A stretch of 64,000 nt of DNA from an uncultured Collinsella sp. (lineage in GTDB: Bacteria > Actinomycetota > Coriobacteriia > Coriobacteriales > Coriobacteriaceae). Location of the stretch: assembly GCA_900552385.1 (NCBI GenBank), contig URZI01000002.1:1-64000 (forward strand), read 5' to 3'. The notes under the pieces are model-generated. The model searched no databases. It was not told the origin of the DNA and saw only the letters and a program-made list of their open reading frames with translations. A program made the translations under genes and the position numbers. This document shows, piece after piece, positions 33,773 to 42,584 of this stretch (within the stretch, counting starts at the first letter, position 1; each line of letters opens with the position of its first letter).

Positions 33773-33962
33773 GATAATCTCAAAACTGGTTCTAACTGGT
33801 ATTAAGTCAAAAAGACCAATTCACATATCTTTACAATGACCTGCAATTTTTCTACACGCTATTTTTAGCCGCCCTGCGTTGTTTAGACACAGGAAAAGAT
33901 CCGATCTTTTGCCAAAGCATTTCGGAACGGTTTCAAAACCGCAGGTAGAAGTGTTAATGACC

Positions 33963-33993
33963 GGTAAACGGTCGATTTATCACCGTGAGCGGT
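33963..33993. promoter_or_regulatory. Direct pair of the shared motif, 21-bp pitch
   Basis: GTAAACGGT begins at 33964 and GTGAGCGGT at 33985: the repeats are exactly 21 bp apart, two helical turns, so a protein would contact the same face of the DNA. The same pitch occurs at 56.8 and 61.8 kb. Confidence 0.6.
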
Positions 33994-34067
33994 GCAAAAA
34001 CGTTTTACCGTATGAATCAACGAAAGCGACCTCTTCTGGGGTGATATAGTGACAACAACACGTCACG

Positions 34068-34080
34068 TGGTTACTACCAG
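34068..34080. promoter_or_regulatory. GntR/HutC-type operator before the PTS operon
   Basis: TGGTTACTACCAG, identical to 38361-38373 before agaS, and close to the TGGTNTANACCA operators of NagR/DasR-type regulators. It lies just downstream of a TATAGT -10. The likely binder is the GntR/UTRA protein at 37589. Confidence 0.65.
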
Positions 34081-34196
34081 TTTAGAAACCACTGGTCTTC
34101 AAAGAACGCTTTCTAAGAAGCTTTAAGGGCGAGCGCCCGCTGGCTTCCGAAAATCATCGGACTCAGATTGTACACACCTTCGGAAGGGAAATTTGA

Positions 34197-34640
34197 ATGG
34201 TTGGCTTTATTCTTACCGGTCATGGACAGTTCGCACCCGGCCTAGCTAGCGCTATCGCTATGGTTGCCGGCGACCAGCCCGCTTTTACCGTCGTTCCTTT
34301 TGAGGGCGACCAGGCTGCTTCCTACGGTGAGGATCTCCGCGCCGCTATTACCGCCATGCGCGAGGAGTGCGATGGCGTGCTCGTCTTTACCGACCTGCTT
34401 GGCGGCACCCCGTTCAACCAGTCGATGATGATTGCCCAGGATGTCGACAATGTCGAGGTTCTGACTGGCACCAACCTTCCCATGGTTATTGAGCTTCTGT
34501 TCCTCCGCGGCAATGCCACGCTCGCCGAGCTTGGCGAGCAGGCCGTGACCGTTGGCCAGACGGGCGTTACCGCCCAGACGGTCGCATCCGTTGCCGGCTC
34601 CGAGGAAGAGGATATCTTCGGCGACGAGGACGGCATCTAA
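34197..34640 (+). CDS. PTS mannose-family IIA
   Basis: 147-aa soluble IIA of the mannose/fructose/sorbose/GalNAc class. The phosphoryl-accepting His is H9 in LTGHGQFA; FTDLLGGTPFNQS is the conserved dimer/loop motif. An acidic tail (GSEEEDIFGDEDGI) ends the protein. GGAAGGG precedes ATG. It overlaps the yajC-like gene by one base (TAATG), so translation is coupled. First gene of IIA-YajC-IIB-IIC-IID; substrate inferred from agaS/nagA downstream to be an amino sugar. Confidence 0.92.
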   Translation: MVGFILTGHGQFAPGLASAIAMVAGDQPAFTVVPFEGDQAASYGEDLRAAITAMREECDGVLVFTDLLGGTPFNQSMMIAQDVDNVEVLTGTNLPMVIELLFLRGNATLAELGEQAVTVGQTGVTAQTVASVAGSEEEDIFGDEDGI

Positions 34641-34921
34641 TGGCCGATTTCGGAGCCAACGTCCTGAGCTCCTCGGTCGCCCTTTTAGGTCTGCTTGTCA
34701 TCATGGGCTTGATTTACACCATCTGGTCGCAAATCAACATGAAGAAGAAGCAGAAGTACTTCAAGGAGCTGCACACCGAGCTCAAGCCGGGTCAGGAGGT
34801 TCTTTTCGCCGGCGGTATCTACGGAACCGTCAAAGGCATCGAAGGCGAGAAGGTCCAGATCAAAGTCCGATCCGGAGCCGTCGTAGATGTTTCGCGTTAT
34901 GCGATTCAGGAGATCAAGTAA
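34640..34921 (+). CDS. YajC-like membrane protein inside the PTS operon
   Basis: 93-aa protein with one N-terminal membrane helix (VALLGLLVIMGLIYTIW) and a small domain LKPGQEVLFAGGIYGTVKGIEGEKVQIKVRSGAVVDVSRYAI, which is the YajC signature (Sec accessory subunit). It is coupled to IIA and is 36 bp from IIB. YajC-like genes embedded in GalNAc/hyaluronate-type mannose PTS operons are known in streptococci; the role there is not settled. It is probably not the housekeeping Sec copy. Confidence 0.85.
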   Translation: MADFGANVLSSSVALLGLLVIMGLIYTIWSQINMKKKQKYFKELHTELKPGQEVLFAGGIYGTVKGIEGEKVQIKVRSGAVVDVSRYAIQEIK

Positions 34922-34957
34922 CTGTCGTCAGCAAATATCGAAAGGAAGCTGATCAAC

Positions 34958-35440
34958 ATGGCAGAACCCAACATTCTTCTTACCCGCATCGATAACCGAC
35001 TGGTTCATGGTCAGGTTGCCACCCAGTGGAACTCCACTCTGGGCTCCAACCTCATCCTCGTCGCCAACGACGACGTGGCGTCCAACACCATGCGCCAGAA
35101 CCTCATGAAGATGGCCGCTCCCGCCGGCGTCGCTACGCGTTTCTTCTCTCTGCAGAAGACCATCGACGTCATTGGCAAGGCGAGCCCGCGCCAGAAGATC
35201 TTCATCGTGGCCGAAACACCGGAAGACGTGCTTACGCTCGTCAAGGGCGGTGTGCCTATAAAGAAGGTAAACATCGGCAACATGCACATGTCGGAAGGAA
35301 AGCGCCAAGTCGCCACCTCCGTCGCAGTTAACGACGAGGATGTCGCTGCGTTTAAAGAGCTGCAGGAATTGGGGGTGGAGTTGGAGATCAGGCGCGTTCC
35401 GAGCACGCCTGTTGAGGACACGAGCAAGCTCTTCTCGTAA
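34958..35440 (+). CDS. PTS mannose-family IIB
   Basis: 160-aa soluble IIB that carries phosphate on a His: H18 in RIDNRLVHGQV. The remaining domain, with KGGVPIKKVNIGNMH and VAVNDEDVAAFKEL, is full-length. AAAGGAAG precedes ATG. A diverged homologue lacking this His is at 44692. Fits the AgaV/LevE type by operon position. Confidence 0.93.
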   Translation: MAEPNILLTRIDNRLVHGQVATQWNSTLGSNLILVANDDVASNTMRQNLMKMAAPAGVATRFFSLQKTIDVIGKASPRQKIFIVAETPEDVLTLVKGGVPIKKVNIGNMHMSEGKRQVATSVAVNDEDVAAFKELQELGVELEIRRVPSTPVEDTSKLFS

Positions 35441-35530
35441 TCCTCGTGATCCACGTTGTCAGGAGTGAAACCCTGACGTTCTGTACGTGAAATCCAAAGT
35501 GCGTACATACATTTTGAAAGGAGGAGCAAG

Positions 35531-36331
35531 ATGGAATACTCGATCATCCAGATCGCTCTGGTCTTCGTCGTCACGTTCATCGCGGCAATCGACCAGTTTG
35601 ACTTCCTCGAGTCTCTCTATCAGCCCATCGTCACCGGCGCCGTCATCGGTCTTATCCTTGGCGACCTCAACACCGGTCTTCTCGTGGGTGGTACCTATCA
35701 GCTCATGACGATCGGCAATATGCCGATCGGAGGCGCTCAGCCGCCTAACGCCGTCATTGGCGGCATCATGGCAGCCATTCTCGCTATCGCCACGGGCCTC
35801 GAGCCCAACGCGGCAGTCGGCCTCGCCATTCCGTTCGCTCTGCTTGGCCAGCTTGGCGTTACCCTGGTCTTCACGCTTATGTCCCCGCTTATGTCCACGG
35901 CCGATAACATGGCTCACAACGCGGACACCAAGGGCATCGAGCGCCTGAACTACTTCGCCATGGCTCTGCTCGGCCTGATCTTCGCTGTCGTCGTCACCCT
36001 GTTCTTCATCGCTGGCGCTACCATTGGTCAGACCATCGCTTCCGCCATCCCGACTTGGCTGCAGACCGGTCTGTCCGCTGCAGGTGGCATGATGCGCTTC
36101 GTCGGCTTCGCCGTCCTGCTCAAGGTTATGATGAACCGCGATATGTGGGGCTTCTTCCTCATGGGCTTTGGCCTCGCGCTCATCACCGTTGCCAACGATT
36201 CGCTGGCAACCCCTGCTCTGCTCATCCTCGCTCTCATCGGCTTCGGCATCGCTTTCTGGGACTTCCAGCAGCAGACCGAGCTGAAGGGTGCAGCTGTTTC
36301 TGACGGAGGTGACTTCGAAGATGGCATCTAA
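35531..36331 (+). CDS. PTS mannose-family IIC
   Basis: 266-aa membrane subunit with about seven helices; starts MEYSIIQIALVFVVTFIAAIDQF, typical of the family, with the GGTYQLMTIGNMPIGGAQPP motif. With IID it forms the sugar channel. AAAGGAGG 6 bp before ATG. It overlaps IID by 11 bp. Confidence 0.93.
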   Translation: MEYSIIQIALVFVVTFIAAIDQFDFLESLYQPIVTGAVIGLILGDLNTGLLVGGTYQLMTIGNMPIGGAQPPNAVIGGIMAAILAIATGLEPNAAVGLAIPFALLGQLGVTLVFTLMSPLMSTADNMAHNADTKGIERLNYFAMALLGLIFAVVVTLFFIAGATIGQTIASAIPTWLQTGLSAAGGMMRFVGFAVLLKVMMNRDMWGFFLMGFGLALITVANDSLATPALLILALIGFGIAFWDFQQQTELKGAAVSDGGDFEDGI

Positions 36332-37403
36332 TGAGTATGTGATCCCGGAGCACTACGAGGATCTCACTCCTGCTCCGCAGCTCGACCAGAAGACCCTCAA
36401 CAAGATGGCTTGGCGCTCCTGCTTCCTGCAGGCATCGTTCAACTACGAGCGCATGCAGGCCGCTGGCTGGCTCTACTCCATCATCCCCGGTCTGGAGAAG
36501 ATCCACACCAACAAGAACGACCTCGCGGCTTCCATGAGCCACAACCTGGAGTTCTTCAACACCCACCCGTTCCTTGTCACCTTTGTTATGGGCATCGTGC
36601 TTTCGCTCGAGCAGAACAAGGTTGACATCCCCACGATCCGCGCCGTCCGCGTCGCCGCAATGGGCCCGCTCGGTGGTATCGGTGACGCCCTGTTCTGGCT
36701 GACGCTCGTGCCTATCACGGCCGGCATCACCTCCAACATGGCCATCAACGGCAACGCCGCTGCACCGATCATCTTCCTGGTGATCTTCAACGTCGTCCAG
36801 TTCGCTCTGCGCTTCTGGCTCATGAACTGGTCCTACAAGCTTGGCACCAGCGCTATTGACGCTCTGACCGCCAACATGCAGGCCTTCACGCGTGCCGCTT
36901 CCATCATGGGCGTCTTCGTCGTCGGTTGCCTGGTCGTCACCATGGGTGGCACCCAGATCAACCTCCAGATCCCCAACGGCACCACCCGTGGTCTCTCCGC
37001 TACTACCGTGATCGTCTCCGAGAAGGAGGCCGAGAACTTCACCGGTATGGAGGGCATCGATACCGAGACCGCTGAGGCCGGTACCATCGCCATGACCGAT
37101 AAGGACGGCAACGCCCTTACCGCTTCCGATGCCGACGGCAACGCTGTCGAGTGCGGCGTCACCGATCTGGGTAACGGCATGGAGTCCGTGACCTACGGCA
37201 CCGTTACCGAGGATCCGGTCAACTTCTCTGTTGCCGACACCCTCAACACCATCGTCCCGAAGCTCGTCCCGCTTATGCTTACGCTGCTGCTTTACTACAT
37301 GTTCGCTAAGCACAGCTGGACCCCGACCAAGGGCATTCTCCTGCTCTTCGTCCTTGGCATCCTGGGCGCTGGCCCGCTTGGTCTCTGGCCGAGCATCTGG
37401 TAA
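36321..37403 (+). CDS. PTS mannose-family IID with a hydrophilic insertion
   Basis: 360-aa membrane subunit. Residues 1-~215 match IID (WRSCFLQASFNYERMQAAGWLYSIIP start, GPLGGIGDALFW motif). Then about 75 hydrophilic residues rich in Thr, Glu, Asp and Gly (around SATTVIVSEKEAENFTGMEG and TDKDGNALTASDADGNAVE) precede the last helices (LVPLMLTLLLYYMFA; ILLLFVLGILGAGPLGLW). Most IID proteins are 260-300 aa, so this insert is extra and probably faces outward or forms a loop near the channel. GGAGGTGA is 8 bp before ATG 36321. Confidence 0.9.
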   Translation: MASNEYVIPEHYEDLTPAPQLDQKTLNKMAWRSCFLQASFNYERMQAAGWLYSIIPGLEKIHTNKNDLAASMSHNLEFFNTHPFLVTFVMGIVLSLEQNKVDIPTIRAVRVAAMGPLGGIGDALFWLTLVPITAGITSNMAINGNAAAPIIFLVIFNVVQFALRFWLMNWSYKLGTSAIDALTANMQAFTRAASIMGVFVVGCLVVTMGGTQINLQIPNGTTRGLSATTVIVSEKEAENFTGMEGIDTETAEAGTIAMTDKDGNALTASDADGNAVECGVTDLGNGMESVTYGTVTEDPVNFSVADTLNTIVPKLVPLMLTLLLYYMFAKHSWTPTKGILLLFVLGILGAGPLGLWPSIW

Positions 37404-37469
37404 GGCTCTAGCTTGAGGGGTGTGTCCCTACGCGGCTCACACCCCGACCCCTTAAGCCATGTGTATGTT

Positions 37470-37507
37470 AAAAGCCGCGTGCTCGAAAGAGCGCGCGGCT
37501 TTTGTTT
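37470..37507 (+). terminator. Terminator of the mannose-family PTS operon
   Basis: 15-bp arms 37470-37484 and 37489-37503 with a GAAA loop and one mismatch, followed by GTTTTCTT. Confidence 0.88.
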
Positions 37508-37588
37508 TCTTGTTGATTCGGGTGTGGCAGACAGATAATGCTAAACACCCTAGGTAGTTAGCCGAATTCGAGCAAAAGGGAGGATAGG

Positions 37589-38320
37589 ATGGCGATCGGA
37601 GCGCGTAAGCAACCGCTGTACGATCAGCTGGTCGATATTCTGACCGAAAAGATTGACCATGAATATCGCGCCGGTGACATGATTCCTTCCGAGCGCGAAC
37701 TTTCGGAGCGCTATGGTCTCTCGCGCACTACGGTACGCCTGGCTCTGCAGGAACTGGAGCGTTTAGGACTGGTGGTTCGGCAGCACGGTCGCGGTACCTT
37801 TGTGACCGACCGTTCGGCAAAAGCAACCAATCTTATGCAGTCCTACAGCTTTACCGAGCAGATGCGCGCGATGGGTCGAGAACCCGAGACCACGATTCTC
37901 GAGTTTTGCGAGATGGAGGCCGATAAGAATCTGGCCGAGCATATGGGATTGCGCATCGGTGATCGCATTTTTAAGCTCAAGCGCCTTCGTTCTGCCGACA
38001 ACATGCCCATGATGGTCGAACGCAGCTATCTACCGGTTCGTCAATTTCTGTCCCTAAAGCGACCGCTGCTGGAGCGTAAGCCGCTTTACGATGTGATTGA
38101 GCAGGACTTTCAGCAAAAGATTCGCGTGGCCGAAGAGGAGTTCTATGCGAGCATAGCCCGTCCCACCGATGCCCACCTTTTGGGAATTGTCGAGGGCTCG
38201 CCTGTGCTCGATTTGGTCAGGACTACGTATAACGAGTCAAACGAGGTAGTGGAGTACACACTCTCGGTTGCTCGTGCCGATCAGTTTAAATACAAGGTTT
38301 ACCACCAGCGCAGTAACTAG
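37589..38320 (+). CDS. GntR/HutC-family regulator of amino-sugar use (NagR/AgaR-like)
   Basis: 243-aa repressor: GntR winged helix (SERELSERYGLSRTTVRLALQELERLG, residues 33-58) and UTRA domain. It sits between the PTS operon and agaS-nagA. Both promoters carry the same TGGTTACTACCAG operator, so this is their probable regulator. Relatives (NagR, DasR) are released by GlcNAc-6-P or GlcN-6-P. By context GalNAc-6-P or galactosamine-6-P is the likely effector. GGGAGG 5 bp before ATG. Confidence 0.9.
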   Translation: MAIGARKQPLYDQLVDILTEKIDHEYRAGDMIPSERELSERYGLSRTTVRLALQELERLGLVVRQHGRGTFVTDRSAKATNLMQSYSFTEQMRAMGREPETTILEFCEMEADKNLAEHMGLRIGDRIFKLKRLRSADNMPMMVERSYLPVRQFLSLKRPLLERKPLYDVIEQDFQQKIRVAEEEFYASIARPTDAHLLGIVEGSPVLDLVRTTYNESNEVVEYTLSVARADQFKYKVYHQRSN

Positions 38321-38360
38321 TGCTCGCATCGTTTCCATATGGTGATTCTTTGCATTTAAC

Positions 38361-38395
38361 TGGTTACTACCAGATAACCAACCGAAGTGTATAAT
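38361..38395 (+). promoter_or_regulatory. agaS promoter with GntR-type operator
   Basis: TGGTTACTACCAG (38361-38373), identical to the site at 34068, covers the position expected for the -35 of the perfect -10 TATAAT (38390-38395). Repressor binding would block polymerase. A second half, GATAACCA, follows directly. Confidence 0.7.
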
Positions 38396-38434
38396 TGCAC
38401 GTCAGAGGATTACTTCTAGAGAGAGGTATTAGAA

Positions 38435-39601
38435 ATGTTCAAGAAGAGTGTCGAGGAGCTCACCGAGCTCGGCGCCCAGATCACCACGGCCGAGATTGCT
38501 CAGCAGCCCGAGCTTTGGCGTGATACGCTCAACATCTATCGCGAGAACAAGGAGGCCATCGAGGCCTTTCTGGCCGAGGCTCGCGCTATGGGCGAGGGCC
38601 GTCTGTCCGTTGTCTTCACCGGTGCCGGTACGTCCGACTACGTTGGCGATACCTGCGCCCCGTACCTGCGTCACGCTGGCAACACTGATCTCTACGACTT
38701 TAAGCCCATCGCCACGACCGACATCGTGAGCGCCCCGCGCGACTTCCTGCGCGCCGAGGATCCCACGCTCGTGGTTTCCTTTGCCCGCTCTGGCAACAGC
38801 CCCGAGAGCCTTGCCGCCGTTGCCGTTGCCAAGGAGCTCGTCCACAACGTCAAGTTCCTCAACATCACCTGCGCTCCCGAGGGCAAGCTTGCTGTCGAGT
38901 CTGCCGATGATCCCAACGCGCTGACGCTGCTCATCCCGCGCGCCAACGACAAGGGCTTCGCCATGACCGGTTCCTACACCTGCATGACCCTGCTCTCAAC
39001 CCTTATTTTCGACACTGCCTCTGACGAGCAGAAAGCCGAGCGGGTCGAGACGATTGCCAAGATGGGCGAGGAGGTTATCTCTCGTGAGTCTGAGATCGCC
39101 GATTACCTGGCTGGCGACTTCAACCGCGTGACCTACTTGGGTTCTGGCTCCTTTGGTGGCCTTGCCCAGGAGAGCCAGCTCAAGATCCTCGAGCTCGCTC
39201 ACGGTCTGGTTGCCACTTCTTACGACACCTCCATGGGCTATCGTCACGGACCCAAGTCCTTCGTCGACGATAAGACGCTCGTCTTCGTGTTCGTCAACAA
39301 CGACGCCTACACCCGTCAGTACGATATCGACATCCTCAACGAGATCGGTGGCGACGAGATCGCTCAGCACACCGTCGCCGTTCAGCAGGAAGGTGCCACC
39401 GTCTATGAGGGTGAGTCCTTCACCTTTAAGGGCTACGAGGCACTTCCCGAGGGCTACCTTGCTCTGCCGTTCGTGATGTTTGCCCAGGCTATCAGCCTGC
39501 TCAACTCCGTGCGCGTGGGCAACACGCCCGATACGCCGAGCCCCACCGGCACGGTCAACCGCGTGGTTAAGGGCGTGACGATTCACCCCTTCACCGCTTA
39601 G
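38435..39601 (+). CDS. agaS: SIS-domain amino-sugar isomerase/deaminase AgaS
   Basis: 388-aa protein with two SIS domains; characterised AgaS converts galactosamine-6-phosphate to tagatose-6-phosphate plus ammonia. Seen: the first sugar-phosphate loop FTGAGTSDYVGDTC, second loop SFARSGNSPES, third LGSGSFGGLAQES and the YRHGPKSF motif that carries catalytic residues. It begins with the usual FKKSVEELTELGA. Single gene between its promoter and terminator. The product would go to the PfkB kinase at 42644. Confidence 0.9.
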   Translation: MFKKSVEELTELGAQITTAEIAQQPELWRDTLNIYRENKEAIEAFLAEARAMGEGRLSVVFTGAGTSDYVGDTCAPYLRHAGNTDLYDFKPIATTDIVSAPRDFLRAEDPTLVVSFARSGNSPESLAAVAVAKELVHNVKFLNITCAPEGKLAVESADDPNALTLLIPRANDKGFAMTGSYTCMTLLSTLIFDTASDEQKAERVETIAKMGEEVISRESEIADYLAGDFNRVTYLGSGSFGGLAQESQLKILELAHGLVATSYDTSMGYRHGPKSFVDDKTLVFVFVNNDAYTRQYDIDILNEIGGDEIAQHTVAVQQEGATVYEGESFTFKGYEALPEGYLALPFVMFAQAISLLNSVRVGNTPDTPSPTGTVNRVVKGVTIHPFTA

Positions 39602-39619
39602 TCGCGTCCCTCTGTAAGG

Positions 39620-39656
39620 GCGCCCGTCCGCTCATAACGGCGGGCGGGCGCTTTTT
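39620..39656 (+). terminator. Terminator of agaS
   Basis: 12-bp arms 39620-39631 and 39640-39651, one G-T pair, then TTTTT. Confidence 0.88.
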
Positions 39657-39716
39657 GTTTTACCTGAGCTGGGTATAGCATCACCACAGTCAACTGCTTT
39701 AAAGCAAGGAGTGCAT

Positions 39717-40886
39717 ATGAGCACGTACGCAATTAAGGCCGACAAGTTCTTCTTGCCGGCAGGTCCGCAACTGGGCGGCTATCTTATGGTCGAGGATGGC
39801 GTCTTTGGCGCCTGGCAGGTCGACGAGCCCTCTTGCGAGATTAAGGACTACACGGGGTCGTGGATCGCACCGGGTATGGTCGATACTCACATCCATGGCT
39901 TCTACAACCACTCAACTACCGATAACGATCCCGAGGGCATCGATATCAGCTCGACCGAGCTCGCCCGTCGCGGTACCACCAGCTGGCTGCCCACGACGTT
40001 CACCGATGGCGTCGAGCAGATCAAGGACGCCTGCGCCGCCATCGCTCAGGCAGACGAGGGTCGCGGCCCCGACTTCTGCGGTGCTCGCATTCAGGGCATC
40101 TACCTGGAGGGCCCCTTCTTTACCATGAAGCACGTGGGCGCGCAGAACCCCGCTTATCTTATCGATCCCTCCGAGGAGGTCTTCGATCAGTGGCAGGAGG
40201 CTGCGGGTGGTCGCATCGTCAAGAGCGCCATGGCGGCCGAGCGCGACGGTGCCGCTGCTTATGCGGCTGCTCTGAACGCCAAGGGTGTGGTGACCAGCAT
40301 CGGTCACTCCGACGCCACCTACGATGAGTGCATTGCCGCTATCAACGCCGGTGCCAGCTGCTTTACGCATACCTATAACGGCCAGCGCGGGCTGCATCAC
40401 CGTGAGCCCGGTGTCGTGGGTGCCGCTATGTCCACGCCCGAGACCTACGCCGAGATCATCTGTGACGGTAAGCACGTAAACCCTGCCGCCATCAAGGCGC
40501 TGCTACAGGCCAAGGGCTGGCAGCACACGGTGTTCATCACCGACTGCCTGGGTTGCGGCGGCATGCCCGAGGGCAGCTACACCAGTGGCGGCATGGACGT
40601 CATCATGAAGGACAACCTGTGCTGGCTCGCCGACGGCAAGAGCATTGCCGGCTCGGTGCTCACGCTTGCCCAGGGCGTCAAGAACATCGTCGACTGGGGC
40701 ATCGCCAGCGCCGATATCGCCATTCGCATGGCAACTGAGGTGCCGGCACGCTCCGCGCACATCGAGGATAAGTGCGGCAGCATCATGCCGGGTCGCGACG
40801 CCGACTTTGTCGTGTTCGACCATGAGCTCACCCTCGTCGAGACGTATGTTGGCGGCCAGAGCGTCGGCAACGCCTTTACCGAGTAA
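39717..40886 (+). CDS. nagA: N-acetylhexosamine-6-phosphate deacetylase
   Basis: Amidohydrolase removing acetate from GalNAc-6-P or GlcNAc-6-P to give the amino sugar phosphate for AgaS. Metal site residues are in HIHGFYNHS (residues ~61-69), the carboxylate region YLEGPFF, H in SIGHSDAT and THTYNG; catalytic Asp in FITDCLGCGG. ATG 39717 (GGAG 5 bp upstream) was chosen over an ATG two codons earlier. It has its own 5' region after the agaS terminator. A decayed copy of its 3' end is at 43.6 kb. Substrate isomer inferred from context. Confidence 0.9.
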   Translation: MSTYAIKADKFFLPAGPQLGGYLMVEDGVFGAWQVDEPSCEIKDYTGSWIAPGMVDTHIHGFYNHSTTDNDPEGIDISSTELARRGTTSWLPTTFTDGVEQIKDACAAIAQADEGRGPDFCGARIQGIYLEGPFFTMKHVGAQNPAYLIDPSEEVFDQWQEAAGGRIVKSAMAAERDGAAAYAAALNAKGVVTSIGHSDATYDECIAAINAGASCFTHTYNGQRGLHHREPGVVGAAMSTPETYAEIICDGKHVNPAAIKALLQAKGWQHTVFITDCLGCGGMPEGSYTSGGMDVIMKDNLCWLADGKSIAGSVLTLAQGVKNIVDWGIASADIAIRMATEVPARSAHIEDKCGSIMPGRDADFVVFDHELTLVETYVGGQSVGNAFTE

Positions 40887-40898
40887 CGATAGAAAAAG

Positions 40899-40930
40899 AC
40901 GGCGGGCCCGAATCTGCTCGGACCCGCCGT
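40899..40930. terminator. Bidirectional terminator nagA / flavodoxin
   Basis: 13-bp arms (40899-40911, 40918-40930) with one G-T pair, 6-nt loop, preceded by AAAAAG. Lies between convergent genes. Confidence 0.85.
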
Positions 40931-40961
40931 ATGGGTTAAACGCTCAAAAGCACCTTAACAG

Positions 40962-41546
40962 TTACAGCTTGTTAGCGATCTTCTTTGCCGTGCGCTTGAC
41001 GCCGGCCACAAGGCCCCCCGCGGGATGCTCCTTTTCGTATGCTAGACGCTTCTCGCGCTTGGTGTACTCTTCGACGATGATGTCGCCATACTCGTCTTCG
41101 ATCTTGTCGAAGAAGTCGACGGCGCCCTTAATTTCCTCAGCGGTCGGGTGTCCCTTCTGGACGCCGCCGGTGAGTTTGAACGGCCCCCACGTATCAAAGC
41201 CGGGACAGCCGTAGACACCCATAAAGATGGCCTGCCTCATGCGGCAGATGCCATCGATATCCTTGCCGTACCACTTGTTTTTGCCACCGTAGGTCATAAG
41301 GCCAAACACCTTGTCCTGCGGCTGCAGCACGTTCGTGAGCACGCGCGCCATATCTTTGTCGATCTCGGAGTAATAAATGCCCGTGGCGACGCCGATTAGA
41401 TGGTATTCGTGCAGGTCGGGGTACTCGTTTTTACCGAGTGACTTCACGTCGAGGGTATCGATTTCGGGGTGCGCCTCGACGATGGCGTCCACGAGCTTTT
41501 TCGTATTGCCGTGGTGTCGTGAGGCATAAAGGATGATGGTTCGCAT
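40962..41546 (-). CDS. Flavodoxin-domain protein
   Basis: 194-aa cytoplasmic protein with the flavodoxin P-loop SRHHGNTKKL (residues 9-18) for FMN phosphate. The body matches flavodoxin_5-like electron carriers (GVATGIYYSEIDKDMARVL; VFGLMTYGGKNKWYGKDI). A C-terminal basic extension (KREKRLAYEKEHPAGG...KKIANKL) follows. Start 41546 with AAAGG 7 bp upstream. It is divergent from the LacX-like gene and unrelated to the surrounding sugar genes as far as can be seen. Confidence 0.82.
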   Translation of the reverse strand: MRTIILYASRHHGNTKKLVDAIVEAHPEIDTLDVKSLGKNEYPDLHEYHLIGVATGIYYSEIDKDMARVLTNVLQPQDKVFGLMTYGGKNKWYGKDIDGICRMRQAIFMGVYGCPGFDTWGPFKLTGGVQKGHPTAEEIKGAVDFFDKIEDEYGDIIVEEYTKREKRLAYEKEHPAGGLVAGVKRTAKKIANKL

Positions 41547-41702
41547 AAGAAGGCCTTTCAGCTGTAATTGCATCAATGTCTGTATGGTACCCCGTTGCAT
41601 GCCTGGGAAACCGGACGCATCGATGAACGTGCGGGTTTGTCCTTTGGTCAGGGCCGAGACGGGTTCTTGCGAGCAAAAAGCAGTTGTTCGAAAGGATGGA
41701 CA

Positions 41703-42584
41703 ATGGAATACGCTCTCTCTAACGATTCGATTTCTATCAAGGTCTCCACGGCCGGCGGCTCGTTTACCTCGATTGAGGCTGGAGGTCGCGAGTACTTGTG
41801 GCAGGGCGATCCCGCCGTGTGGTCCGGCCAGGCACCGATTTGCTTCCCGATTTGCGGAGGTTTGCGCGATAACAGCGCCATGACGTTTGCTGGACATCAT
41901 GTGAAGCTCGCCCGCCACGGCTTTGCGCGCAAGCAGGAGTGGAAGCTGTTGAGCCAAAGCGCAAACGAGCTGGCGATGTGCCTGGCATCCGAGGATAACG
42001 CCGCGCTGCTGAGCGATTATCCGTATCCGTTTAAACTTGTCGCCCGCTATACGCTCGAGGACGCCGCCGTGCGCGTCTCCTATGAGGTTACCAACGAGGG
42101 CACCGAGGACATGCCGTTCTTTATCGGCGGCCATCCCGGCTTTAGGTGCCCGCTCGATGAGGGCGAGGCCTATACGGACTACGAGCTGCGCTTTGAGAAG
42201 GACGAAGCTGCTGAGCTTTGCACTGCCGTCCCCTCGACTGGATTGATCGATGTGGACAGGCGCTCCAAGAACCCCATGGTGGGAAAGACGCTGCCTTTGT
42301 CGCATGAGCTCTTCGATTTTGCGGAGACCATCTTTGACGTGCTCGAGAGCCGTCAGGTCACGCTTTCCAAAAAGGGCGAGGACAAGGGCATTCGCCTGAG
42401 CTTCGAGGGCTTCCCGTACCTTATTGTGTGGAGCAAGCCCGAGGGTGATTTTGTGGCAGTTGAGCCCTGGGGCGGCCTCTCGACCTGTTCCGATGAGGAT
42501 GACGTGCTTGAGCACAAGCGCGGCTGCCTTATCGCCAAGCCCAAAGAAACCATCGTGCGCTCGTTCACAATCGAGATTCTGTAG
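41703..42584 (+). CDS. Aldose 1-epimerase-family protein, LacX-like
   Basis: 293-aa galactose-mutarotase-fold protein (beta-sandwich). Seen: WQGDPAVWSGQAPICFPICGG, HGFARK (first His) and FFIGGHPGFRCPL (second His), the residues that epimerise the anomeric carbon. LacX-type proteins accompany the tagatose-6-phosphate lac operons of streptococci/lactococci. AAAGGATGG upstream of ATG; 59 bp before the kinase gene, likely one operon. Confidence 0.85.
   Translation: MEYALSNDSISIKVSTAGGSFTSIEAGGREYLWQGDPAVWSGQAPICFPICGGLRDNSAMTFAGHHVKLARHGFARKQEWKLLSQSANELAMCLASEDNAALLSDYPYPFKLVARYTLEDAAVRVSYEVTNEGTEDMPFFIGGHPGFRCPLDEGEAYTDYELRFEKDEAAELCTAVPSTGLIDVDRRSKNPMVGKTLPLSHELFDFAETIFDVLESRQVTLSKKGEDKGIRLSFEGFPYLIVWSKPEGDFVAVEPWGGLSTCSDEDDVLEHKRGCLIAKPKETIVRSFTIEIL

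Larger units (their letters stand above)
33494..34196 (+). promoter_or_regulatory. 703-bp regulatory region before the mannose-family PTS operon
   Basis: No gene was found. The left ~200 bp carry the DUF2975 promoter side. From 33724 on it is dense in operators listed separately: a LacI/CcpA-type palindrome (33724-33737), an inverted pair of GGTGAACGGT (33745-33772), a direct pair of the same motif at 21-bp pitch (33963-33993), AAAACGTTTT (33997-34006), a -10 candidate TATAGT (34045-34050) and a GntR-type operator (34068-34080). Confidence 0.6.
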
